DNA of 64,000 nucleotides from NCBI RefSeq assembly GCF_022201045.2, contig NC_068562.1, positions 25,502,501 to 25,566,500 of the forward strand, in the 5' to 3' direction. Each line of letters starts with the position of its first letter. Position 1 is the first letter of the stretch. A model generated the notes under the pieces. It did no database searches, was not told the origin of the DNA, and was given only the letters and a program-made list of their open reading frames with translations. A program made the translations under genes and the position numbers. Of the stretch, positions 12,190 through 23,329 are shown piece by piece. This stretch comes from Citrus sinensis. Lineage: Eukaryota; Streptophyta; Magnoliopsida; Sapindales; Rutaceae.

Positions 12190-13628
12190 GAAATATGAAT
12201 TAAGAATTCCCGCCCAAGAGTGTTTTATGAGGATATGTGGAGCTATTATAATGCTTGTAAAAACATAGTGAAAGAGGAATGGATGAAGTGTGGAAGGTGG
12301 AGTAAGGGGGATCCTGTAAAGATTTTTAAAAGAGCACCAACAATTCTCTGGCACAGCTGCAGATGTGGAGCAAAAAAGAGTTTGAAGGCTAAAAAGAAAA
12401 GCTAAAACAGTTAAAGAAAAAACTTTTTGAAATGAAGCACAATTTTAAACAATGGGAAGAAGTAAATAAAATCAAAAGCACGAAGGAACAAATTGAAAAA
12501 ATGTTACTAGACGAGGAAGTGTATTGTAAGCAAAGATCTCGAGCGGATTGGTTGAAGGAAGGGGATAAGAACACAAAGTATTTTCACTTAAAAGCTTCAT
12601 CTAGAAAAAGAAAGAACTAAATATGGGGAGTCATGAACCAGCAAGATGCGTGGGTTGATGATCGAGAGGGGATCAAGAAAGAGTTTTGCAGTACTTTGAG
12701 AATTTATTTGCTACATCCAGCCCATCAGAAGAGCAAATAGAGGTTGCTCTAACAGGATTGAGGCTGAAGGTCAACTCAGAAATGAACAGCCACCTGGATT
12801 TGCCTTTCACGGAGGAGAAAGTTTCAACATCCCTTTCCCAAATGTGCCCAAACAAAGCTTCCGAACTTGATGGACTGCCAACAACCTTTTTCTAAAAGCA
12901 TGGGAACTCAGTAAAGCTTGGCATCATTTCCACTTGTCTCCACATCCTGAATGATAAAGGTACTATTACTCCTCTTAATCACACCCACATTGTATTGATC
13001 CCGAAAATTCATAAACCTCAGAGAGTGACAGACTTTAGGCCAATAAGTTTATGTAATGTTATTTATAGGATTGTGGCAAAAACAATTGCAAATAGGTTGA
13101 AACAAATTCTCCATCAGGTTATACCCCCAACTCAAAGTGTTTTTATTTCTAATCGTCTAATTACTGAAAATATAATAATTGGTTATGAATGTTTACACAA
13201 AATCAAACATAGTAAGGGGAAAAAGCATGGGCCGGTGGCTCTTAAGTTAGATGTTAGCAAGGCTTATGATATAGTGAAGTGAAATTTTTTGAAGCATACA
13301 ATATTAAAGCTAGGCTTTTAAACCAAATAGGTGGATCTAATTATGCATTGTATTACAATAACTTCTTTTTCTGTTGTTATCAATAGAATAGTTACATGAT
13401 TAATTCACCCACAAAGAGGGCTTAGACAGGGATGTCCTCTTTCTCCCTATCTTTTTTTAATGTGTACATAGGCGTTTTCCAACCTCCTTGTGCAGGTAGA
13501 AAAACAAAGGCACATTCATGGGATTCATTTCTACAAAGATGCACAAGTCTCCCACCAATTATTTGCGGATGACAGTTTAATCTTCACCAGAGTAGCATTA
13601 GAGGACTGTAAACATTTGAAGGCTTTAT

Positions 13629-13632
<4 letters not shown>
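12190..13632 (+). pseudogene. Degenerate LINE (non-LTR retrotransposon) reverse transcriptase
   Basis: Scattered frames read as a plant L1-type ORF2: FYEDMWSYYNACKNIVKEEW, then RADWLKEGDKNTKYFHLKAS, NKASELDGLPTTFF, VLIPKIHKPQRVTDFRPISLCNVIYRIVAK (12995 on), QSVFISNRLITENI, LKLDVSKAYD, and the catalytic FADDSLIF near 13565. Several frameshifts and stops separate them, so the copy is dead. Neither a poly(A) end nor a target duplication was found. Coding-like sequence ends at the (TA)n run at 13632, which may mark where the copy was cut. Confidence 0.85.

Positions 13633-13663
<31 letters not shown>
13632..13663. repeat. (TA)n microsatellite
   Basis: About 15 uninterrupted TA units directly after the FADD motif of the LINE relic. 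Confidence 0.95.
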
Positions 13664-13665
<2 letters not shown>

Positions 13666-13865
13666 GCCATATTGCTCTCTTGTGTTGGGATTGTAGTAGC
13701 CACCTGAGAAGATAAATCGTGTACCTCTGAGTCCTATGAAAGCAAGCAAGGCACATTTAAAATATGTATTAAATTAATTGAAAATGAATGTGATAAATTA
13801 ATTAAAATTGCTTTGATGTAATAGATTACCTCTACAGTTGTACTTTATGAAGCATTGTTCGACTT

Positions 13866-15980
13866 CTATTTTGGCTTTTTAAATTGCTTTTGCTTTCTTT
13901 GACAAGGTGGATGACCCTTACGACAATATACTACTGGATCCTGTATCATTTCAATGCAACTTTTGGCCCCACCAACAATAGTTGTATCGTTGCTTTCAGA
14001 ACGAATATTTAGATATACATCCTTTATTACTTTCTCGATCCAAGCCAAAACAATTTTATGACTTTCTTTATTTTTTGAAGTTACATGAGCAACATCATAA
14101 AAAGCAGCACACCCTTCTTTGTATCCCTGATGTTCAATGCTCGAACTCCTTACATTATAACTGACTTTCACTCTATTGTAGTATCTCCGCACATCTTTTC
14201 CTCATCTTCATATGATATACTTCTCAGGAAGTAATTTTATATGGTTACGTATCAACACTGCAATGGAGTATTTGCAAACAGTCCCTTTACACTCAAACAT
14301 TTAATACAACAAATTTCATTGTCATCTTTTTCAAAAAATAACTTTGAAAGTCTTCTCTTCACTCTTTCCATCATTTTCAATAACTTCATATTCTGATCCC
14401 TCACAACTGTAAACCTAACAATACATCTTATCCATTAGCTCCTGTTGAAATTCTTGAAACTTGCAAGTCGTGTATGCTTCTTTAACTTGTTTTCCTATTG
14501 CGAAATTAGTATGACATGGCATTCGTTGGCTGAAACTCCTAGCATTTGCTTGCCATCTTTTCTCAATTTTACTTTCTATTGCTTTATCATATTTATCCAC
14601 AAATTGCTTCAAAGTTGTTTTTGAGTTAACATGCCTATCAAAGAAAGCATTTATACTCTCACTACGTTAAGTGATTGAAATGCCGGCAAAAAGCATTTAT
14701 ATTCTTACTACGTTAAGTGGTTGACATGCCAACCTAAAAAGTAGTTTTAACAAAACATGGAACCCAACGATATATTTCCTCATATAAACCATTTAACTAC
14801 TGATTACTACCAAGATCATATTTATCTGACATATCATGTCAAGCTTCCCAAATTTAACAGAAGTCTGTGAATCATAAACAACAGAATGCAATGAAACTCT
14901 AATGCCATGATATTCTGACTACCTTCGCAATTTCTCAAGCACCTTCTTCAGGATATGCCACAAACACCATCAATCCTTAGTATTTGGAAAAATAATCTGA
15001 ATTGCATTTTTCATCGCTTTGTCTTGGTCTGTGATGATTCCAAGGGGAGGACAACTAGATATACATAATAGTCATATGTCAAATGAACGTAAGTGTCTTT
15101 GTGTCCTCATCCGAAATCACCTACATCCTAACAAAATAGAATGACCGTGATGATTAACTCCAACAAAAGGAGCAAATGGCATGTCATACTTATTCGTAAG
15201 GTATGTGATGTCAAATGTAACAATATTTCTAAAGTCTCTGCATGTTGCCCCTGCTTCTTGAATCTACCAAAAATACATTTTTTAACCAACCCTCCTCATC
15301 CAAGTCAAGACTGAAGAAAAAATCAATCATTCTTTGCTTGCATTTTGTAAAAATAATTCTGAATTCAACAACATCCCCTTCTCCAAGCCTTAACCACCTC
15401 ATTTTTGTCAACATGATTTCAAGCATCGATTTCTAATAATGGGACATTTTCAAAGCCATCAGCCTCAACAACAATAGACTTGAAACTTTGAGCCATTTTA
15501 ATTCATTTTTCTTCATGTATTTCAAGCTGCTTTTTTACATAAGGACTAATGGTACGTTTATATCAATAATCCCTACTCTTGCTCGGACTTACGCATGGTT
15601 GTGTTTAAGGTACAAATTTCAAATTACCCATTTTCCACTAACAAAATTCAAACGTCCTCCAATTTTAGCATTGCATCCAATTTTCTAATTAGGTTGAATT
15701 CGCAAACCATGATTGGATTTGCTTTTTGACTTGTCATTTCGCCCATAAGTAAATGTCACATATCTCATACTCTCATCATCCCCCTTTTTACAAGATCTCA
15801 GCATCACTGGAAACTCCTCTTGTTGGACATAAGTTTTGTAATATTCAAACGTTTCATCAAAACTATTAAAACACATCCCAACCTTAGCCTCAACTTTTTC
15901 CACCAATTTTTCACTATTTCCTTCAAAATCAGCCTCCTGTGGATCCTGTAATTCCTCTACTTCATCAACCTAGTCCATTA
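13866..15980 (-). pseudogene. FAR1/FRS-like Mutator transposase pseudogene
   Basis: Read on the minus strand, the blocks appear in the order of FAR1/MULE proteins. An N-terminal FAR1 zinc-finger-like block: VGMCFNSFDETFEYYKTYVQQEEFPVMLRSC, here named only by its ends (FNSFDETFEYY, EEFPVMLRSC) at about 15690-15900. The pre-transposase block FFFSLDLDEEGWLKNVFLVDSRSR (ends FFFSLDLDEEG and NVFLVDSRSR) at 15229-15426. A DDE-region stretch with stops at 14700-15228 (TYLTNKYDMPFAPFVGVNH). The C-terminal FVDKYDKAIESKIEKRWQAN and FQEFQQELMDKM at 14415-14612, and a last block to 13866. Many stops and frameshifts. FAR1-type genes descend from Mutator transposases; this copy could be either. No terminal repeats were identified. 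Confidence 0.75.
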
Positions 15981-16017
15981 TTATTGCAAATTAAAATAAT
16001 TTAGAACATTATTAATT

Positions 16018-16400
16018 AATTATCCCAAATTCATTAAATTTAGATGATATTGAAACAAATGCTCACGATTCAAAATCAAACAACTCAAGATTCTATTCAA
16101 AATCAAATAGTTCAAGATTCATTAAATTTAGAAACAAATTAAAATAATTCAGAATATTATTAATTATCCCAAATTCATTAAATTTAGAAACAACAATATA
16201 GAAACAAATGCTCAGGATTCAGCTCACAATTCAAAATGAAATAGCTCAAGATTCATTAAATTTAGAAACAAATTCATAATAATATTAATTAATTATCCCA
16301 AATTCATTAAATTTAGAAAGGATAATATAGAAACAAATGCTCAAGATTCAAAATGAAACAGCTCAAGATTCAATTCAAAATGAAACAGCTCAAGATTTAA
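16018..16400. repeat. Three-copy tandem repeat, 128-144 bp unit
   Basis: The phrase TATCCCAAATTCATTAAATT recurs at 16021, 16165 and 16293, each followed by GAAACAAATGCTCA-GATTC and CTCAAGATTCA-type short repeats. It lies just upstream of the FAR1-like pseudogene and may belong to that element. Confidence 0.7.
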
Positions 16401-16879
16401 GTAAAAGTTGAGGAACCAATACGTTATCTTATGGCTAAACCCACGTACAAATTGAAACTCAACTTTGAGGAACCAATCAAATCTCCACTGTAAATGTTGA
16501 AACTCAACTTTCAGGGAAAATGTTCTTACCCACTGCAATTTGAGGTATCATCTTTATTCAAGCTTTTATTTTGCTTTTTTCACATTTATCTAAGCTAAAT
16601 CCAGTGCCCAAAATGAAGAAAACAATTAAGAGATTATGTACTCATGGTTTTGTAGCTAGAGTGCTGTAGTTGAAATAGAAATTGAAGGAGAAAGCATACG
16701 CCCGACAGAATGCTTAAATTAAAAGAATTCATTATCAAATGATGTCGTGTAGTTGAAACGGAAATTGAAGGAAAATAAATGCTCGACACAGCGTTGGCAC
16801 TCAAATTAAAAAAAAAATCAATATCAAAACGACGTCGATTTTTAGGGATTTTTGGGTTTTGACTCGGGGTTTGACCCGG

Positions 16880-17409
16880 CAGGGGCGGATGCAGCACATG
16901 ACCAGTGGGGGCTCCCCCACTGGCCAAAAAACAATTTAAAAATAAAAGAGAAAAATATTTTAATTTTCTAATTAGTCCCCATTAAATTTATTAAAATAGT
17001 CACTATAAAATATAAACCCCCATAAAATTTAAACTTTAACTTTTAAAAAATATAAAAATCTATATTTTAATTAAAAATAATGATAGCCCACCACCCAAAA
17101 TATTTTCTATTCTAAAAAATATGGTTAATTCTTCCAGTTTATATAATAATAGTGGAACAAACGTTTTCAGTAATAAAACTCATGAAGAATCATCTTTGGA
17201 ATCGGATGGGATAAGTGATAGTTTAGTTGTTTATATAAGAAACAATAAATTTAATAATATTGATAATGAGTCTATTGCATAACAAAAATGCGTAAAGACT
17301 AATTATAAATGTATTAGTAAATATTTTATATATTCAAAATTTTAGTTTTTTATATTTTACTATTATCTAATTTAGCCCCTGGTAAATTATTTTTCTAGAT
17401 CCGCCACTG
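16880..17409. mobile_element. Non-autonomous hAT element (family with 63472-63815)
   Basis: Ends are CAGGGGCGGAT and ATCCGCCACTG, the classic plant hAT terminus. Flanks are TGACCCGG (16872-16879) and TGACTTGG (17410-17417), an 8-bp target duplication with two changes. The inside is AT-rich with no transposase. The right end shares GGTAAATTATTTTTCTA plus the terminal GCCACTG with the element at 63472. Confidence 0.88.
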
Positions 17410-17478
17410 TGACTTGGGGCAAATATTAACGCTGTTTTTTAAATGTGATTAGTCCATTCTCATCCATATATATATATT

Positions 17479-17840
17479 GATGCTCTGTTATCAAAAATAC
17501 TGCAATACTTTGAGGTGTATCAATCGTCCACCCTAAATTGACAAAAGCTATCTGCCAACCACCAAACCGTTAGCTGTCGTTTGACAGTTAATGGAATAAT
17601 AGTGAATTAACGATTTTGCCCTTGAAAATTATCACTTGTATACCCTTAAATTCTTTTATTATCATTTGTATACTCTTAAATTATCACTTGTATCAAATGA
17701 AAAGACTAAATTACCCCTCTAGCGTTATCCTATTTAAACGACAAGTAACAGTTTGGTGGACGGCAGATACATTTTGTCAACTTAGGGTGGACGATTGATA
17801 CACCATCAAAGTATTGTAGTATTTTTTATAACAGAGCATC
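17479..17840. mobile_element. Inverted-repeat MITE, about 100-bp TIRs
   Basis: The left arm begins GATGCTCTGTTATCAAAAAT and runs through GTGTATCAATCGTCCACCCT; the right arm is its complement (near 17760-17840) with few differences. The centre holds short repeats of ATTATCACTTGTATACCCTT type. (TA)n sequence on the left flank obscures any target duplication, so the superfamily is unassigned. Confidence 0.8.
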
Positions 17841-17863
17841 TATAGGGTATATGAATGATAATT

Positions 17864-17901
<38 letters not shown>

Positions 17902-18760
17902 TAACCATTGACTACTTTGATCATATAGAATTTAATTATACCCTTATAAAAATTAAGGTAGAAAAATATTATTCACCCTCACAGTTGGTTCCAAAAATGT
18001 ATTTCTCATTTTGGTTCTAATCATTATAAGTTAAAAAAAAAAAAGCATACAATCACCGCTAATTTTATTGTCATGATTACATATGAATTGCTCAAACTTT
18101 CTATTTCAACTATCGAATCTTTTAGCCGCTTCTAAACATGAAGAATTTAAAGCTATAATTTGTAGGTGCAATTGTATTTGCACATGCCGTGAGACAATAC
18201 TCATTGACATTATTTTAATTTTTAATAGTTACTCTTTTCTTTTCTTTTTTTCTCTCTCCTCTCTCTCCCTCATTTCCCCCCTTCTTTCCTTCATTTTCTC
18301 AAATCTCAAACGCCCACTATAAAATATTTTTTTTTAGATTTTATTATCTTAGAGAATTATATTTTGTACATGATGAAATAACTTTAATGGGTAAAAACTA
18401 AAAATTAAAAGAAAAGACTATTTGAACCCATAAATGTATTTGTTATACGAGGATGGTTTAGAAATAAAAAAATATTAAATGAAAATGCATTTGAACTTTA
18501 AGGAGTGATTTTAGGGGTTAGAGTAATGAATTAACTGTAATTTTTTTTTTATCACAATAGGGTCAAAATATAATAAAATAGAGAGTAAGAAGTTAAGTGC
18601 AATTTGCCAATAACAAAAGACAAAAAGTGGGATATGCTGTGATAGCCGGACGGGCGGACCCCTGGATTTAGTTGTTAATTACTGAAGAAATTCGAATAAT
18701 TAACATCTACAAAACTTAAAAAAGAAAAAAGAAAAAAGAAAAATTGCTGTAAACTTATAA
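17841..18760. other. Intergenic, AT-rich; Sec61 beta upstream region
   Basis: Contains a (TA)n run at 17871-17897, a CT-rich stretch near 18236-18300, and otherwise no coding or structured sequence that I could recognise. Confidence 0.6.
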
Positions 18761-18763
18761 TGA

Positions 18764-18782
18764 CGTGGCTTAAATCTATTGG
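18764..18782 (-). promoter_or_regulatory. Consensus ER stress response element (ERSE-I) in the Sec61 beta promoter
   Basis: On the minus strand the bases read CCAAT, nine bases, CCACG: exactly CCAAT-N9-CCACG, the ERSE-I consensus bound by NF-Y plus an ER-stress bZIP factor (bZIP28/60 in Arabidopsis). The overlapping plus-strand TGACGTGG (18761-18768) also matches the plant unfolded-protein-response element TGACGTGR. It sits about 30-50 bp upstream of a TATA-like TATAAAA (18811-18817). Match seen directly; function inferred. Confidence 0.75.
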
Positions 18783-18810
18783 CCGGAAAGCGTTGTAGTG
18801 ACATAGCACG

Positions 18811-18817
18811 TATAAAA
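18811..18817 (+). promoter_or_regulatory. TATA-like box of Sec61 beta
   Basis: TATAAAA, with a second candidate CATATAAG at 18835-18842. Transcription would start near 18845-18870. A first 5' UTR exon would end at 18929 (donor GTGAGT at 18930) and splice to the acceptor AG at 19353-19354, just before the start codon. Confidence 0.5.
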
Positions 18818-19356
18818 TTGACAAGCGAAGGCTTCATATAAGAGTCTTCCCAATTCCCATCGTGGTTTTACGAATCAAAATTTGCAATTGCTGCTTCTTC
18901 GACGATCTGAAATTTTTCGAGTGGAGTCAGTGAGTTATTCTATCCATTTATTTGGATCTGATACATGCTTTTTAATTCATCTATTTATTATTTTCTGATA
19001 AGTTGATGCGTTAATTATCTAGATCTGATTTTTATATTAGCAAAATTTCTAGGCCTAGGTTTTTTTTTTTAATTCTTGATTATTTAATAACTTTCATAAA
19101 TCATGAAATTGGAAATTCAAAATTAATTTTGATCAAATTATCTTCGTCCCAAACAACCCAAAATCGAAGAGTTCGAAACAGCTGGTAATCTTGAGAATTA
19201 TTAACGGATCTTTCTTTGTTAGTTTGAGTTGAATTGAACAATTGTTGATCTGCGACTGTGAATCGCGTAGGTGCTTTTAGTTAATTGGTAATTGGAAGCT
19301 TTTGTTTTAGATATTTTTGAAATGGGTAATTTAAATTTTTGAGTGATATTGCAGAA

Positions 19357-19620
19357 ATGGCTTTGACCGGACCTGCACCGCCCAGAGGAAGCGCAGCAGC
19401 TACTGCAAATATGCGTAGGAGGAGGACGAGCAGTGCTGGGGCTGGGGCTGGGGCTGGGGCCTCGGGAGGTGCAGCTGGTACCATGCTCCAGTTTTACACA
19501 GATGATGCTCCAGGACTTAAGATCTCTCCGAATGTTGTGCTTGTCATGAGCATTGGATTCATTGCCTTTGTTGCTGTTCTTCATGTCATGGGAAAGCTTT
19601 ACTTTGTCCGAAAAGAGTAG
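19357..19620 (+). CDS. SEC61B: Protein transport protein Sec61 subunit beta
   Basis: Small tail-anchored subunit of the Sec61 translocon of the ER membrane, which moves nascent secretory and membrane proteins into the ER. 87 aa, one coding exon. The start ATG lies three bases after an AG acceptor; the upstream in-frame sequence is the 3' end of a 5' UTR intron (about 18930-19354). Ala/Gly/Arg-rich cytosolic N-terminus with [10 protein letters not shown] at residues 19-28 and four Ala-Gly pairs coded by a GCTGGG hexamer array. The conserved [13 protein letters not shown] (46-58) is followed by the single transmembrane helix (about 59-79) and a short lumenal KLYFVRKE tail. All family hallmarks are present. 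An ERSE lies in the promoter; a diverged copy of the 3' flank lies 1.1 kb downstream. Confidence 0.96.
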   Translation: MALTGPAPPRGSAAATANMRRRRTSSAGAGAGAGASGGAAGTMLQFYTDDAPGLKISPNVVLVMSIGFIAFVAVLHVMGKLYFVRKE

Positions 19621-19739
19621 AGCAGCCTGAATTTGATAGCATACTAAATCTAAATTCGGTATGATGTGTCTGGATTTTGAAAACCAGATTTAGCTTTCGT
19701 TCAGTTTACTGGTGGTTGAGGTTGCTTAATGTAGTTGTA

Positions 19740-20340
19740 ACTCTGGAGAGAATGACTCTTATTCAATGCCTTAAAGACTGCAAAATATCAATCTTTTCTT
19801 CTAATTGAAAATGTTACTATTTGGATGAATTTTGTGTTGGATGTTGGCTGCATATAATTATCTTCATTACATGTGGTTTAAATAAAGTTCAATTTTTGGA
19901 ACTTGATATGGTCTTTATAATCCATAGCTCAAAGCTGGGTCATCAGGCACGTCTGGATTAATCATTCTTGTTCCATTGTCTGATCAACAGTTTTGTACTT
20001 GGGTGTCTGTGGCCTTTATGGATTATCAATCAAAGTGGAAGAAGCATGTCTTTCTATTATATATAAAATGATATAATGTCAGTTTTATCATCTTTCTCAC
20101 CTTTCCAGTTGTGTGTCCATGTCTTCTGTTTGTTAAATCCATTGAATTCGGCTTTTCTTGATAGATTTGACTTCACAAGGCTGTCATTTGCTGCATCATG
20201 TACAAAACGATTTTGACTAAAACGGAGTTGATTATAGGAGTTATAACGACAATCCTGTAGTATCACTAAAGTAAAAATCAAAAGTTATTTGGTGATGATT
20301 GTTAGACTTTTTAGGGATATTGAATTCTTAAGACTCTGTT
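19740..20340. repeat. Sec61 beta 3' flank, copy 1 of a segmental duplication
   Basis: This sequence and 20850-21360 share a long colinear series: TTCAATGC--TA-AGACTACA/TGCA, GTTGGATG(T/C)TGG, AAATAAA(A)GT(T/C)CAATTT, GGGTCATC, GGATTAATCATT, TTGGGTGTC, CCTTTATG-ATTA, GAAGAAGC, TCTGT(C)TGTT and the TTTGA/ACTTGAGGC-CATTTG region. The copies are in direct orientation, offset by about 1.1 kb. Confidence 0.75.
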
Positions 20341-20849
20341 GATCTCTGTAGTAGGGAATTCAGAAACAGATTAATCCTTATGACTCTGTTGATCCTTTTA
20401 GTGGGGGATTCAGCAAGAGACTGATTGTGGATGGTTTTGAGTTTAAATACCGGAACCAATTCACTCCTTATGTTACCATACTTGGACTAGCTTCTTTCTA
20501 AAGGAAAAATCCCTTGGAAATTGCCAGTTCTATCATTGAACTACTGGCAACCATAGAGACTACTAGCTATGACCTCCTGCAAGAAATTAAAGCAGATGCC
20601 ACAATTTGCTGAGGAATATAACACCCAAGTTAAATGTGCTGTTTGGTGATTGAAACAACCATAAATTCAGCTATAGTGTAACTGATATTTGGTGCAATTT
20701 CATTATTGGACCCAGAAGTTGAAATTTTCAGATGGCAGGGGAATAATAGCGAAAGCGGTGGGATCTGAAACATAGAACTTGATCCCAGGGTCTATATCTA
20801 TAGCAGGCTAAGTTCCCTGAAAAATTCAGAGTTGTATGAAAAATGAATG

Positions 20850-21360
20850 AGCCTTCTTCAATGCTGTAGAGACTACAGGATTTTAGTCTTGGTTTTCATC
20901 TAAGGAAAATATTACTATTAAAGATGGATTTTTTTATGTTGGATGCTGGTTTTCATATGTGATATAATGATATAACTCACATTTGGTTAAATAAAAGTCC
21001 AATTTACAGACTGTCAGGAACTTGCTATTGTCTCTAGAATCTATGGCTTAAAGTTGGGTCATCCAAGACCTCAGGATTAATCATTTTTGTTTCTTTGTTT
21101 TGAGTCCCACAATCAGATACCATTTGGGTGTCCACAGCCTTTATGAATTAGTTTGCTTATCTATCTTGAAGAAGCTTGTCGCACTGTTCTATTGGCGGGC
21201 ATAAAACCAGTTCCTTCACCTTGCTCTTGTGTGCTTGTTTGCTGTTTTCTGTCTGTTGAAATTTGCTAATGTTGATAGGTTTGATATACTTGAGGCCTTC
21301 ATTTGCGCATGCATATTCTTTTTGTATTACCACTGCAGAAATCATTAGTCTTTTAGAAAC
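20850..21360. repeat. Sec61 beta 3' flank, copy 2 of a segmental duplication
   Basis: Diverged second copy of 19740-20340. No Sec61 beta coding sequence precedes it; 20341-20849 contains only a short internal duplication (CTCTGTTGATC... at about 20335 and 20382). It may be what remains of a tandem duplicate whose coding part was lost. Confidence 0.7.
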
Positions 21361-21785
21361 CTTGGGACAATGTTGATCTTTTGTGTGAGGGTTTCAGAAA
21401 GAAGTTGAAGGCAACTTTGATCTTTGTTTGAAATGTTCTTGTGGGATTCTTTCCTATTCTTTTAAGGATCCAAATCCAATGGCAGATGACAATTATATTT
21501 AGTTTCTTGGAAAGTGCATCTTTATCCCATTTTAAAACACAGGAAAAATAGTACATTTAAGGGAGGAAAAAAAAAATACTGAGCATGGGATTTTTTACAT
21601 CTCCTAAAATGACTGGGATTCAATATGAGTTTCCTTCTCTATCTTTTGTGTTACAAGTTTATTTCAAATCACTTTCCTTTTTCCTCATGGAATAGAGAAA
21701 ACTTTCTTTATAAATGTGAAAAATTCCCCAACGCATTACTCCACTGAAAACTTTCATATTTCATCAGTTTAATCCCTTTCAACAA

Positions 21786-22724
21786 ATGCGGAAACAAACT
21801 TTTCTTGCTCAAGACCTTCCATGGCTTCTGCTCCCCGCAACCAAGGACAACGAAGATATCAAATCTTTTCTCAGCATAACAACAAACAAGCTCCACAATT
21901 TCAATCTTCCAGCAGCTCGAGGGAAAACAATCTGCGGATCATCAGCCGGTTGGCTAATCATGAACGACAACGTTTCAACAATCACTTTGATTAACCCTCT
22001 AAGCTCTGCTCACTTCCAACTCCCTCAAATTTCAACCAAGAAAGTGCTTATTCACAAAGCGATTCTATCTTCGGACCCCGAATGTGACCCATATAACTTT
22101 GTTGTTACGGCCATTTGCGGAGAAAAGAGAGAGCTTATTTATTACAAAGCAAGAAGTGAATCTTGGGAAACATTAGAAGCAGCAGGTTTTTATTATGATG
22201 ATGTGATATCATATGAAGGGCGAGAGTTATTTGCTGTGAGTGACTATGGGAAAGTTGTTTGCTGCAAGGTTGATTCTTTGCCTCGTTTTAAAGAAATTTT
22301 CATGCCCTTTTCATTTCAAGGCAACAAGGTTTATCTCGTTTGTGTTGAGGGGGAATTGTTTGTTATTTTCAGAAGCTTGAGGGAACATTCACTTTTCTGC
22401 TATGAGACGTTTAAGTTCAGTGTTTCATTGCTGAATGTGGAGGAGGAGATTTCGGAAAGGATCAAAAGCTTTCCCGAGGTGGCGTTTTTTCTGGGGCAAA
22501 ATCATTCTGTATGGCTGCCAGCAGATGAAGATATGCAGGGGGTTATCGGAAATCGTATATACTTCACCGATGATCGCAACATTGGTGGCGTTGGCAGCGG
22601 TGGCGAGGGTGGACATGATTTCGGCTGCTATGATATGGAAGAAGGTAGCATTGAGCCATTGAAGTGGTGTTGTTTTGATGCTCTCAAGTGTATTCATTTG
22701 TCACGGCCTGTCTATTTTATGTAA
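21786..22724 (+). CDS. DUF295 (KIB1-4 beta-propeller) domain protein
   Basis: Intronless ORF of 312 aa. DUF295 proteins are a large plant-specific group, often with an N-terminal F-box, whose C-terminal repeats form a kelch-like propeller. Visible hallmarks: GSSAGWLIM (51-59), LINPLSS and the LP that follows (68-80), KAILSSDP, a LIYYKARSESWETL strand repeat (about residues 115-130), DVISYEGRELFAVSDYGKVV, and the C-terminal GNRIYFTDD plus CYDMEEGSIEPL. No F-box is present in frame before the ATG, and the upstream 200 bases carry stops, so this is a DUF295-only member or has lost the F-box. A glycine-rich loop (GGVGSGGEGG) precedes the last repeat. Substrate and role unknown. A Mutator-type MITE starts 35 bp after the stop codon. 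Confidence 0.85.
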   Translation: MRKQTFLAQDLPWLLLPATKDNEDIKSFLSITTNKLHNFNLPAARGKTICGSSAGWLIMNDNVSTITLINPLSSAHFQLPQISTKKVLIHKAILSSDPECDPYNFVVTAICGEKRELIYYKARSESWETLEAAGFYYDDVISYEGRELFAVSDYGKVVCCKVDSLPRFKEIFMPFSFQGNKVYLVCVEGELFVIFRSLREHSLFCYETFKFSVSLLNVEEEISERIKSFPEVAFFLGQNHSVWLPADEDMQGVIGNRIYFTDDRNIGGVGSGGEGGHDFGCYDMEEGSIEPLKWCCFDALKCIHLSRPVYFM

Positions 22725-22758
22725 TTTAATCAAAAGTTTGCAATGGATTTACTTTATA

Positions 22759-23329
22759 GAGAAATTGTCAATTTTCTCTTTATTGTAATTAATATATATC
22801 ATTTGTCTCGTTGTTGTTCTCATAATAGTTAATAACTCCTCTAATAGCATAAGTTTATAATATTACTATTATTTTCAAATATACTTTTACTCATTTTTAT
22901 TATAAATTAAATAAATCACATGAATGAAAATTAAAAAAAATAAAGTATTAAAAATAAGAAATATATGTTTTGATGTGAAAAAAATTAATAAAAAATATTT
23001 TCTTGTACTTTTTGCCTTTAATTTTAAAATATTATAAAATATTTACTATAAGAAAATGTTTACAAAATAAAAAAGTATGAAAAAAATTTTATTATTAATT
23101 TTTTTTGTTCACATCAAAACATATATTTCTTATTTTTAGTACTTAAATTTTTTATTTAGTTTCTATTCATATGAATTATTTAATTTATAATAAATATAAA
23201 TAAAAATGTATTTGAGAATAGAGATAATATTGTAAATTTATGCTATCATAGGATTATTGATTATTATAAAAACAACATTAGGTAGATGATATAAATTGAT
23301 TGCAGTAGAGAAGAAATTAACAATCTCCC
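22759..23329. mobile_element. Mutator-type MITE with about 250-bp TIRs and perfect 9-bp TSD
   Basis: Left end GAGAAATTGTCAATTTTC, right end (complement) GGGAGATTGTTAATTTCTTC; the arms stay matched through ATAGCATAA, AAATATGTTTTGATGTGAA and TAATAAAA(A)TATTTT. It is flanked by TACTTTATA at 22750-22758 and again at 23330-23338. 571 bp, no ORF. It probably contributes to the 3' end of the DUF295 transcript. Confidence 0.88.

Noticed and set aside
12389-12574. Minus-strand ORFs in 12166-12855
   Set aside because: They are antisense shadows of the LINE reverse transcriptase relic.
17479-17840. Assignment of this MITE to the Mutator group
   Set aside because: The inverted repeats are clear but no 9-bp duplication could be found beside the TA-rich flank, so it is left unassigned.
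19219-19584. 121-codon ORF on the minus strand over Sec61 beta
   Set aside because: Its proline/serine run is the complement of the Ala-Gly repeat; Sec61 beta on the plus strand explains the region.
22425-22697. Short ORFs on both strands inside the DUF295 gene
   Set aside because: They are alternative-frame shadows of a 312-codon ORF with clear family motifs.
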